This document shows, piece after piece, positions 32,113 to 39,669 of a stretch of 64,000 nt of DNA. Location of the stretch: contig NEVA01000013.1 in assembly GCA_002304445.1 (NCBI GenBank), forward strand, positions 1 through 64,000, written 5' to 3'. Within the stretch, counting starts at the first letter, position 1; every line of letters starts with the position of its first letter. Under the pieces are notes generated by a model. The model searched no databases, was not told where the DNA came from, and worked only from the letters and a program-made list of their open reading frames with translations. The position numbers and the translations under genes were made by a program. The DNA is from Opitutia bacterium Tous-C4FEB (GTDB taxonomy: Bacteria > Verrucomicrobiota > Verrucomicrobiia > Opitutales > Opitutaceae).

Positions 32113-32910
32113 ATGCAAGTTCTCGTTCACCCCAACCGAACCGGGCTTTTCGCCCTGTGCGCCTTGATCGTCGGCGCCGCGAATGTCCCCTGCTGCCTCA
32201 TCGCCGCGCCCGCCGCCGCTCCCACCGTCGCCGCGCCCACCGGCGCCGCGCCCGCCCAAAGCAGTTCGCCCTACACCAAGGGCCCGAAAACTCGCGATGG
32301 CATCGGCGTTTACTACTTCGGCCGCGAGATCGCGCACTACATGACCCATCACGGCGCCCCTTGGCTCGAGCGGGGCGAGCGCGAAATCGAAGAGCGCCCC
32401 GACTTGGTCATGAAGGCGCTCGCCCTGAAACCCGGCGACATCGTGGCCGATCTCGGCTGCGGCACCGGTTACTTCAGCTGGCGCATGGCGCAGGCCGTCG
32501 CGCCCGCCGGCATCGTCTACGGGGTCGAGATCCAGACCGAGATGCTCGCACTGCTCGACGTCCTCATGCAGCAACGCGGCGTGACCAACGTCGTCGGCGT
32601 GCTGGGCACCGCCGAAGACCCGAAGCTCCCCCAACCCGTCGATCTCGCGATCCTCGTCGATGTTTATCACGAGTGCAGTCGCCCCGCCGAATATATCGCC
32701 GCCGTTTGCCGCAGCCTGAAACCGGGCGGCCGCCTCGTCTTCGTCGAATACCGCGGCGAAGACCCCGAAGTGCCCATCAAAGCTCTGCACAAAATGACCG
32801 AGGCGCAGGTGAAGTTGGAAATGACGGGGCAACCGCTCGACTACGTGAAGACGGTCCACTCGCTCCCCCGCCAGCACCTGATCATTTTCAAGAAACGCGC
32901 CGCACCTTGA
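32113..32910 (+). CDS. SAM-dependent class I methyltransferase with export signal
   Basis: The 265-residue protein has an N-terminal hydrophobic signal-like segment (FALCALIVGAANVPCCLIA) and a Pro/Ala linker, then a methyltransferase domain with GREIAHYMTHHGAPWLERGE, the SAM motif VADLGCGTGYFSWRMA, VYGVEIQTEML, the acidic LAILVDVYHEC and LKPGGRLVFVEYRGE. The GREIA...WLER preface marks a recognised PVC/Bacteroidetes group of such proteins. Export is odd because SAM is cytosolic; the segment may be a membrane anchor with the domain inside. ATG 32113 is used; 32065 is possible. Confidence 0.82.
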   Translation: MQVLVHPNRTGLFALCALIVGAANVPCCLIAAPAAAPTVAAPTGAAPAQSSSPYTKGPKTRDGIGVYYFGREIAHYMTHHGAPWLERGEREIEERPDLVMKALALKPGDIVADLGCGTGYFSWRMAQAVAPAGIVYGVEIQTEMLALLDVLMQQRGVTNVVGVLGTAEDPKLPQPVDLAILVDVYHECSRPAEYIAAVCRSLKPGGRLVFVEYRGEDPEVPIKALHKMTEAQVKLEMTGQPLDYVKTVHSLPRQHLIIFKKRAAP

Positions 32911-32977
32911 TTTCGCCTCGGCGACGAACCTCCCCGCAAACGAGCGGTCAAAGACCCAATCCCCTCACGTCGCTCCC

Positions 32978-33499
32978 ATGAAAACCCGCACTCTGATCCT
33001 CACTTGCTCCGGTCTTGTCTTTTTGCTCGCCGGTTGCGGTCAGCCTCCGGCACCAAACGCCGAACCCACCGCAGCCGAGAAAGCCGAGTTGGCCGTGAAG
33101 AACGCCTTAGCCGCAGCCACCGCCAAGACCAAAGAAGTCGCCCGGGAAGTCAGGGATTTGGCGGCCGAAAAGATCGTCGAGTGGCACCTCACGCCGGAGG
33201 AAATCAAAGCCGAGCTCGAACGCACGGGCCGCGTGGTTCGCTCCAAAGCCAACGCCGCCGCCGCCAAATCCGGTGAGCTGATCGACAACGCCCGCGTCGT
33301 CGCCGTCATCAAATCCAAGCTGGTCGGCGACCAGCAACTTTCCGCCCGCGAGATCGGCGTCGAAGCCAAACAAGGCACCGTGACGCTGACCGGCACCGTT
33401 GGCTCCGCCGAACTCATCGGGCGGACCGTCTCCCTCGCTTTGGAAACCGAAGGCGTCACCGAAGTCGTGTCCTTGCTGACGGTCTCCCCTGCTCCCTAA
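32978..33499 (+). CDS. BON-domain lipoprotein
   Basis: The 173-residue protein has a lipoprotein signal (FLLAGC, Cys20), a helical Lys/Glu/Ala-rich middle (about 30-105, likely coiled coil), and a C-terminal BON domain (about 105-170: ARVVAVIKSKLVGDQQLSAREIGVEAKQGTVTLTG split by the family's alpha-beta-beta-alpha-beta pattern). BON domains bind phospholipid or peptidoglycan and occur in OsmY-like envelope-stress proteins. It therefore probably stabilises the envelope. It lies downstream of the exported methyltransferase in the same direction, 67 bp away. Confidence 0.85.
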   Translation: MKTRTLILTCSGLVFLLAGCGQPPAPNAEPTAAEKAELAVKNALAAATAKTKEVAREVRDLAAEKIVEWHLTPEEIKAELERTGRVVRSKANAAAAKSGELIDNARVVAVIKSKLVGDQQLSAREIGVEAKQGTVTLTGTVGSAELIGRTVSLALETEGVTEVVSLLTVSPAP

Positions 33500-33644
33500 G
33501 AAAGCGCCTGCCGGACTTGGATTCAGCCGACTCCCCTTGAGCCGCGACGAGCCCGTCGCGTGCCATGGCCAGCCGTCAATTTTCTTTCGTTTCGCTCCTC
33601 CGCAGAGTTGCGCAACGGATTCTTTCTCTTTCCATCTCCGACCG

Positions 33645-35084
33645 ATGACTTACTCCCCACGCCTCCGTCTGCCCCTCGCCGCCACCCTCCTCGCTCTCAC
33701 TGCCTTGCCGCTCGCCGCCCAAGGCATCCGCGAACGCACCGGCACCATCGCCGAACGCTACACCGCCCTCTGCGCCAGCTGCCACGGCCAAAACATGGAG
33801 GGCGGCTCGGCTCCTTCGATGCTCGACGATGTGTGGGTCTACGGCGGCGATGACGCCAGCCTCGCCCGCAGCATCCGCAACGGCTTTCCCGAAAAAGGCA
33901 TGCCCGCCTGGGGCGCCGCGATCGACGACAAGGAGATCCGCGCCATGGTCATTTATATGCGCGAAAAACGCGCCAAGCATCAGCGCGACAAAACCGACTT
34001 CACCAAGCCTATCGAGTCGATCACCGCGACCAGCCAACTCCATCCGTTCCGCGTCGATACCTGGGTCGCGAAACTCGATCAGCCTTACTCCCTCGCCTTC
34101 CTCCCCGACGGCCGCTCCCTCGCTACCGAAAAGCGCGGCGACCTGCGCTTGATCGAGCAGGGGCAGCTCGTGAGCAAACCCGTCGCCGGATTGCCCGCGG
34201 TCGACAACAGCGGCCAAGCCGGCCTCTACGACGTCGTACTCCATCCGAACTACGCCAAGAACGGTTGGATTTACCTCGCCTACGCCGATCTTCAGACCAG
34301 CGCCGACGGCAAGTCCGTCAGTCTCACCCGCGTGATCCGCGGTAAACTCAAAGACGGCGCCCTCGTTGATCAAGAGACCGTGTTCAAAGGTCCGCTCGAA
34401 TATCACCGCCCCGCCGGCGGCGTCCACTTTGGCGGCCGCATCGCTTTCGATCGCGCCGGTTTTCTGTTCTTCACCATCGGCGAACGCGGCGACGGCAAAA
34501 ACTCCCAAGATCTCGCCCGGCCCACCGGCAAAGTTCACCGCATCCATGACGACGGCCGCATCCCCGCCGACAATCCCTTCGTAAAGGACGCCAAAGCCGC
34601 ACCCACCGTCTGGAGCTACGGCCACCGCAACCCGCAGGGCCTCGCCTTCCATCCCGTCACCGGCGAACTTTACGACGTCGAACACGGCCCGCGCGGCGGC
34701 GACGAACTTAACCTCGTCAAGAAGGGCCTCAACTACGGTTGGCCGGTCATCACCTACGGCATGAATTACAACGGGACCGCCATGACCGACCTCACTGCCA
34801 AGGAAGGCATGGAGCAGCCGCTCACGTATTGGGTGCCCTCGATCGCTCCGTGCGGCGCCAATTTCTACACCGGCGATCTGTTCCCAAAGTGGAAAAACCA
34901 TCTCTTCATCGCCACCCTCGCCGCCGAGGAACTGCACCGCATCGAAGTCGTCGGCGGCAAAGTCGTCGCGCAGGAAGTTGTCTTCAAGGGCCTCGGCCGG
35001 ATCCGTGATGTCGTCAACGGACCCGACGGCGCGCTCTACGTGCTCCTCCCCAACCGCATCGCCCGCGTCGCGCCCGCGCTTTAA
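33645..35084 (+). CDS. PQQ-type aldose sugar dehydrogenase with N-terminal cytochrome c domain
   Basis: The 479-residue exported protein (signal to about 26, LAAQ) has a cytochrome c domain with CASCH at 43-47 and GMPAWG carrying the likely Met ligand, then a six-bladed GDH/YliI-type propeller (about 135-475) with LPDGRSLATEKRGDLRLI, GLYDVVLHP, the catalytic-type HFGGRIAFDRAGFLFFTIGERG, SYGHRNPQGLAFHP and EHGPRGGDELN. Family members oxidise aldose sugars with PQQ; the fused heme would pass electrons to the respiratory chain. ATG 33645 gives a clean signal peptide; the open frame upstream is not needed. Confidence 0.9.
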   Translation: MTYSPRLRLPLAATLLALTALPLAAQGIRERTGTIAERYTALCASCHGQNMEGGSAPSMLDDVWVYGGDDASLARSIRNGFPEKGMPAWGAAIDDKEIRAMVIYMREKRAKHQRDKTDFTKPIESITATSQLHPFRVDTWVAKLDQPYSLAFLPDGRSLATEKRGDLRLIEQGQLVSKPVAGLPAVDNSGQAGLYDVVLHPNYAKNGWIYLAYADLQTSADGKSVSLTRVIRGKLKDGALVDQETVFKGPLEYHRPAGGVHFGGRIAFDRAGFLFFTIGERGDGKNSQDLARPTGKVHRIHDDGRIPADNPFVKDAKAAPTVWSYGHRNPQGLAFHPVTGELYDVEHGPRGGDELNLVKKGLNYGWPVITYGMNYNGTAMTDLTAKEGMEQPLTYWVPSIAPCGANFYTGDLFPKWKNHLFIATLAAEELHRIEVVGGKVVAQEVVFKGLGRIRDVVNGPDGALYVLLPNRIARVAPAL

Positions 35085-35100
35085 GGCGAAGCCGGTTTAG

Positions 35101-36189
35101 CTACTCCTTCGGCACCACTCCGTGCCCGGCCGTGATTCCGGCCACGGAGATCATCCCGCCCGTCACGGCGAATCCCCCGTCGAACGGGTTCGTCGCCATG
35201 AACCACGGCGTATCCAAGTCGGCGAATTCAAACCCGCCGATCCCCGTCGCGAAACACGCCGAGACCGACATCGCGAGCATACTCTCGACGTTGCCGCCGA
35301 TCATGAGGCCAAGGCCCGCCGCGCGCGCCGCCGTCGCCAGCTCCCACGCCGCGATCACGCCGGACTTCATGAGCTTGATGTTCACGACCTGCGCCGCGCC
35401 CGCCGCCGCGATCCGCCGGGCGTCGTCCGCGGTGCACGCCGTCTCATCCGCTGCCACGCGCCAGCCCGACTCGGCGATCAATGCCGCGGCACCAGCCAAG
35501 TCGTCCTTCGCGAGCCACTGCTCGAGCAACGCGGGCGTGATGCCCGCCGCCCTAAGCCCGCGCACCAATTCGCTCGCCGCGGCGCGGCTGATGCCGGCGT
35601 TACCGTCCAAGATCAATGGCGCGTCCGGCGCCGCCGCGTGAATCGCCGTCACCCGCGCGAGATCGCCCGCCGGCCCGCCGGCCCCGCCCACTTTGACTTT
35701 GATCTGGCGAATGCCGCGCGCCCGGATCGCCCGCGCGGCCTCGGCCGCCTCCGCCACGGTGCCGGTCGTCACCGTCATGTCCGTTTCCAGCGTGGTGCTC
35801 GCCCCGCCGAAGAACTTCCACAACGGCTCGCCGCGCCGCTTGGTCACCGCATCGAGTAACGCCATCTCAAGCGCGCACTGCGCCGAACCGCAACCTGCCC
35901 CGCCGCGCGCCGAAAACTCCGCCGCCAGCGCCCGCCACTCCGCTGCGTCGCGTCCCGGCAACCACGCCTGCGCAGAGCGCAGCGCGGCGAGCGCCATCGC
36001 CTGCGTCTCGCCATTGTAGGGCGGCAGCGGCGCCGCTTCGCCGTAGCCGCGCGTACCGTCGGCCAGTTCGAGCGTTACGAGCACATTGTTCGCCATCGCC
36101 TGCGCGCCCCCGGAGATGCCAAACGGCACGTGGAGAGGAATATCAAGCGGCGCGACCGCGACGGCGCGAATGGAGGTGGCTGAAGTCAT
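35101..36189 (-). CDS. Dipeptide epimerase-like enolase-superfamily enzyme
   Basis: The 362-residue protein has the muconate-lactonizing-enzyme subgroup layout: capping domain (about 1-125), then a barrel with the KxK acid/base pair K164/K166 (IKVKVG), metal ligands D195 (LILDGNAG), E223 (LLEQWL) and D248 (VAADET), the opposing lysine K272 or K275 (NIKLMKSG), and DLD at 324-326 (FADLDTPW), the DxD that binds the substrate amino group in L-Ala-D/L-Glu epimerases. It would epimerise dipeptides from peptidoglycan or proteins in the cytosol. It converges on the PQQ dehydrogenase gene with a 16-bp gap and runs with the AraC gene upstream. Confidence 0.88.
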   Translation of the reverse strand: MTSATSIRAVAVAPLDIPLHVPFGISGGAQAMANNVLVTLELADGTRGYGEAAPLPPYNGETQAMALAALRSAQAWLPGRDAAEWRALAAEFSARGGAGCGSAQCALEMALLDAVTKRRGEPLWKFFGGASTTLETDMTVTTGTVAEAAEAARAIRARGIRQIKVKVGGAGGPAGDLARVTAIHAAAPDAPLILDGNAGISRAAASELVRGLRAAGITPALLEQWLAKDDLAGAAALIAESGWRVAADETACTADDARRIAAAGAAQVVNIKLMKSGVIAAWELATAARAAGLGLMIGGNVESMLAMSVSACFATGIGGFEFADLDTPWFMATNPFDGGFAVTGGMISVAGITAGHGVVPKE

Positions 36190-36208
36190 CCGCCCAAGTT
36201 GCCCCGCT

Positions 36209-37111
36209 TTATCCCACCCGCCGATAATTTAATAACGCCCGCGGCGCCACCCCGTGCACCGCCTTGAACGCCCGGGAAAAATGATACGGGTCGTCAAAGC
36301 CCACCCGCGCCGCGACCTCTTTGATGAGCCCGCCGTGCTCGATCAGATGCTCGGCCGCGATCGTCATCTTTCGGCGCAACAGATACTGATAGGGGCTCGT
36401 CCCTTGGTAACGGCGAAACCACCGGCACACGCTCGACCCCTCGACCGCCGCCAGCCGCGCGATTTCCTCCAACGTACCGAGCCGTTCCGCGTGCGCGTCG
36501 ATCAGCGCCTTGCACCGCAAGAACGCCGCCCGTGCCGGCTCGACCGTCGGCGATGCCTGCGTGGTGGTGGCCTCGATCTTCAACAACAGGAGTTCACCCA
36601 GCGCCGAGCAAATGCTGCCCGTGAGCGGACCTGCGTGTTGGCCTTCGCGGACCAAATCCTCCAACACTCCCGTGATCTCCGCCGGCACCGCCAGCCGCCG
36701 CACCGTCCCCGGCGTGACGCCGCAGCGACTCAACCTCGCCCCGACCGCGCGCCCGGCCAGCGCCACAAAATATTTGACCATCGGATCGCTTGGGTCCGCC
36801 CGCAATTCGCAGTCGGTATCCGGCGCGTAGGCGAAGGCCGACCCCGCCCCCAGTTCATGCTCCCGACCATCGAGCTTCACCCGCCCCCGGCCCGCCACCA
36901 CACACTCCAAGCCGTGAAACGGAAAATGCCTCCGCGCCAGCGCATAGTCGGGGTTGCAGTGCTCACGGCCACCCATGACCCACGCCAGACCCGGCGACTT
37001 GCCGGGCGCGAGGTTAAGGAAAAAATACCGTCCGCCCGTGACTTGCCGGGAAAGCAGCGCCGTCGCTTCATTGGGGCCAATTTTATCCATGTCTATGCCG
37101 GATCTATCCAT
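36209..37111 (-). CDS. AraC/XylS-family transcriptional regulator
   Basis: The 300-residue protein has an N-terminal cupin-like sensor region ([21 protein letters not shown]...[10 protein letters not shown], about 62-95) and a C-terminal double helix-turn-helix domain (about 200-298) with [20 protein letters not shown] and the signature ending [23 protein letters not shown]. It is probably an activator responding to a sugar. Its start is 86 bp from the divergent isomerase-like gene, the likely target; the epimerase gene follows 19 bp behind on the same strand. Met at 37090 is an alternative start. Confidence 0.92.
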   Translation of the reverse strand: MDRSGIDMDKIGPNEATALLSRQVTGGRYFFLNLAPGKSPGLAWVMGGREHCNPDYALARRHFPFHGLECVVAGRGRVKLDGREHELGAGSAFAYAPDTDCELRADPSDPMVKYFVALAGRAVGARLSRCGVTPGTVRRLAVPAEITGVLEDLVREGQHAGPLTGSICSALGELLLLKIEATTTQASPTVEPARAAFLRCKALIDAHAERLGTLEEIARLAAVEGSSVCRWFRRYQGTSPYQYLLRRKMTIAAEHLIEHGGLIKEVAARVGFDDPYHFSRAFKAVHGVAPRALLNYRRVG

Positions 37112-37197
37112 TTCCTCAGGTGCGTTTCGAGCGCAATATCTCCGTCGGCACTCCGCCGATTTTCTCTAGCGTCTCAATTTTCATCACCTCTGCCCCC

Positions 37198-38829
37198 ATG
37201 CCTAAAGTCTCGAAACTGAAAACCGTTCTCCTCGTCGCCAACGGCGATCTGCGCAACTCCGCCAACGAAGTCTGCTGGCCCGCCCAACGCGCCATGGAGC
37301 AACGCCTCACCGCCGCCGTCGCCCAACTCGGCTACCGGCTAGTCCGCGCCCACCCCTACAAGCCCGCGCAAAAACACGGCTTCATCAGCTCGCAAAAAGA
37401 GGGCATGGCCGTCTTCGCCGGGCTCGACCCAGAGACGCCGCTCATCGTCGCCGAGGCCGTGTGGCAGTATTCCCATCACCTGCTTGCCGGGCTCATCTCC
37501 CATCGCGCTCCGATTCTCACCGTCGCCAATTGGTCCGGCACTTGGCCCGGCCTCGTCGGGATGTTGAATCTCAACGGTTCACTCACCAAGGCGGGCGTGA
37601 AGTATTCCACGCTCTGGAGCGATAATTTCTCCGACGAGTATTTTCTCACCGGACTCAAATCGTGGCTCACCACCGGAGTCGCCAAACATCGGACCACCCA
37701 CGTCAAACCGCTCGCCCGCGCCGCGGTCCCGCCCAAGGCCCGCGCCCTCGCCAAAAAAATCGCCGACGATCTCCGACGCAAAAAATCGATCATGGGCATC
37801 TTCGACGAGGGCTGCATGGGCATGTATAACGCCATTATTCCCGACGAACTCCTCTTCTCCACCGGCGTTTTCAAAGAGCGTCTCTCCCAGTCCGCGCTTT
37901 ATTACGGCGCGACGCAGGTTCCCGACGCCGAAGCCCGCGCCGTCTACGACTGGCTCAAGAAGAAGGGCATGACGTTTCACCTCGGCACCGACGACGCCAC
38001 CGAACTCACCGAGGCGCAGGTCATCTGGCAGTGTAAAACCTACGTCGCCGCCCTCCGCATCGCCGACGAATTCGGCTGCGAGTCCATCGGCATCCAATAC
38101 CAACAGGGCCTCAAGGACCTCCTTCCCGCGAGCGATCTCGTCGAGGGCATCCTCAACAATTCCGACCGCCCGCCCGTCAAAAACGCGGCCGGAAAAGTCA
38201 TCCGCGCCGGCCAACCGCTCACGCACTTCAACGAGGTCGACGAATGCGCCGGCCTCGATGGGCTTTTCACGAACCGCGTCCACGCCGCCCTCGGCCAGCC
38301 GGTCGAAAACACGCTGCACGATCTGCGTTGGGGCGCCACCGACGCCAGCGGCACCACCGACGAGTATGTTTGGGTTTTCCTCATCTCCGGCAGCGCCCCG
38401 CCCGCACATCACATCGGCGGCTACAAAGGCACCGACTCCCTCCGCCAGCCTCTGATGTATTTCCGCCTCGGCGGCGGCACCGTGCGCGGCATCGCCAAGC
38501 CCGGCGAGATCGTGTGGAGCCGCATTTTCGTCGAGGGCGGCAAACTCAAGATGGATTTGGGCCGCGCCAAGGTCATCACGCTCCCGCAGGCCGAGACCGA
38601 GCGCCGCTGGAAAGAGACCACCGTCCAATGGCCGATTATGCACGCCGTCACCTACGGCGTTTCGCGCGACCAGATGATGGCCCGCCACAAGGCCAACCAC
38701 ATCCAGGTCGCCTACGCCAATTCCGCCAAGGAAGCTGACCTCGCCCTCTACGCCAAAGCCGCCCTCGCCGCCGAACTTGGCCTCGAAGTCTGCGTCTGCG
38801 GCACGAAGGCCGACGGGAAAGCGTTCTGA
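37198..38829 (+). CDS. L-fucose/L-arabinose isomerase-fold protein
   Basis: The 543-residue protein looks like the FucI/AraA superfamily: an alpha/beta N-terminal domain ([20 protein letters not shown]), a central domain with [18 protein letters not shown] and [25 protein letters not shown] (metal-binding Glu/Asp candidates) and a C-terminal barrel-like region with [16 protein letters not shown] and [13 protein letters not shown]. Annotated relatives are usually just called fucose isomerase. Sugar specificity cannot be read. The divergent AraC regulator suggests substrate-induced expression. ATG 37198 starts the conserved region. A family A repeat lies 3 bp after the stop. Confidence 0.75.
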   Translation: MPKVSKLKTVLLVANGDLRNSANEVCWPAQRAMEQRLTAAVAQLGYRLVRAHPYKPAQKHGFISSQKEGMAVFAGLDPETPLIVAEAVWQYSHHLLAGLISHRAPILTVANWSGTWPGLVGMLNLNGSLTKAGVKYSTLWSDNFSDEYFLTGLKSWLTTGVAKHRTTHVKPLARAAVPPKARALAKKIADDLRRKKSIMGIFDEGCMGMYNAIIPDELLFSTGVFKERLSQSALYYGATQVPDAEARAVYDWLKKKGMTFHLGTDDATELTEAQVIWQCKTYVAALRIADEFGCESIGIQYQQGLKDLLPASDLVEGILNNSDRPPVKNAAGKVIRAGQPLTHFNEVDECAGLDGLFTNRVHAALGQPVENTLHDLRWGATDASGTTDEYVWVFLISGSAPPAHHIGGYKGTDSLRQPLMYFRLGGGTVRGIAKPGEIVWSRIFVEGGKLKMDLGRAKVITLPQAETERRWKETTVQWPIMHAVTYGVSRDQMMARHKANHIQVAYANSAKEADLALYAKAALAAELGLEVCVCGTKADGKAF

Positions 38830-38831
38830 TT

Positions 38832-38862
38832 TAAGTAGGGGGAGGTCTCTGATCCGCTCTCT
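38832..38862. repeat. Dispersed repeat, family A, copy 5 (single arm)
   Basis: AAGTAGGGGGAGGTCTCTGA followed by TCCGCTCTC matches one arm of the family with four or five changes. It sits directly after the isomerase-like gene. The rest of 38863-38976 holds no recognised feature before the Usp gene. Confidence 0.5.
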
Positions 38863-38976
38863 TTCACGCGACAAGCGCCACGGACGCTAAATCCACGCCC
38901 CGCCAATGCCAAAATCCGCGCCTCGTTCGCCAATCCGCGCGTAGCCAAACCACGCCGATCCGACTATCCTGAGGTC

Positions 38977-39435
38977 ATGAAAACCATCCTCGCCCCCATC
39001 GACTTTTCCGCCGTGAGCGACGCCGTGATCGACGCCACCGTGCTTCTGGCCCGCGCCGCGTCCGCCCGTATTGTCCTGCTGAGCGTGGTCCAACCTCCGG
39101 TCATCACGAGTGACTATGGCCCGATGCTCGAAAATATCGGCGAGATCGTGGCCGCGAGTGAAAAAACCCTCGCCCGCCGGCTCAAGCAAGTCGTCAAGCG
39201 TCTCGTCGCGACCGACCTACCCGTTGAGACCGTGCTCCTCACCGGCACTCCCGCCCAACTCATCTTGGCGCAGGCCGAGGTCGAACCGGCCGACTACATC
39301 ATTATGGGCTCGCACGGCCACACGGCGCTCTACGATTTGCTCGTCGGCAGCACTACTCATCAAGTCCTTCGCAAAGCGAGGTGCCCGGTGGTTATCGTCC
39401 CGCCGCCGAAGAAGGCCGTAGGCAAAAAAAAGTAG
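38977..39435 (+). CDS. Universal stress protein (UspA family)
   Basis: The 152-residue single-domain protein begins MKTILAPIDFSAVSDAVI and has the ATP-binding signature GSHGHTALYDLLVGSTTHQV (G-2x-G-9x-G-S/T) near residues 110-130, so it belongs to the nucleotide-binding class of Usp proteins. It is cytosolic and typically induced by starvation or oxidative stress. TGAGG precedes the ATG at a normal distance and supports this start. It is a single gene followed by a palindromic repeat. Confidence 0.92.
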   Translation: MKTILAPIDFSAVSDAVIDATVLLARAASARIVLLSVVQPPVITSDYGPMLENIGEIVAASEKTLARRLKQVVKRLVATDLPVETVLLTGTPAQLILAQAEVEPADYIIMGSHGHTALYDLLVGSTTHQVLRKARCPVVIVPPPKKAVGKKK

Positions 39436-39469
39436 GCGGATCTCCCACCGGCCCACACCGGCCGGCGGC

Positions 39470-39528
39470 GAACCGATAAGCGGACGGCGCGCCTTACGCA
39501 CCAACGCGCGCCCGCCTTATCCGGGTTC
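39470..39528. repeat. Imperfect 59-bp palindrome between Usp and the large cytochrome gene
   Basis: GAACCGATAAGCGGACGGCG pairs imperfectly with CGCGCCCGCCTTATCCGGGT; the ends GAACC and GGTTC match. The arms are about 24 bp around a CTTACGCACCAA loop. There is no T-run. It resembles REP-type extragenic palindromes and may serve as a transcript end for the Usp gene. It was seen once in this window. Confidence 0.55.
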
Positions 39529-39669
39529 CACTTTACCCTCATCATGCCCGATGAGCGCGGCTCGGAAGCGGCTTTGCCGCATCGGTCGTTGCTCCCGCCC
39601 AGCGAGCTTCGCAACGCTCCCGTTTTCGACGCACTTGCCAAATCACGCAGCGGTTGTTCCCGTATTTGG

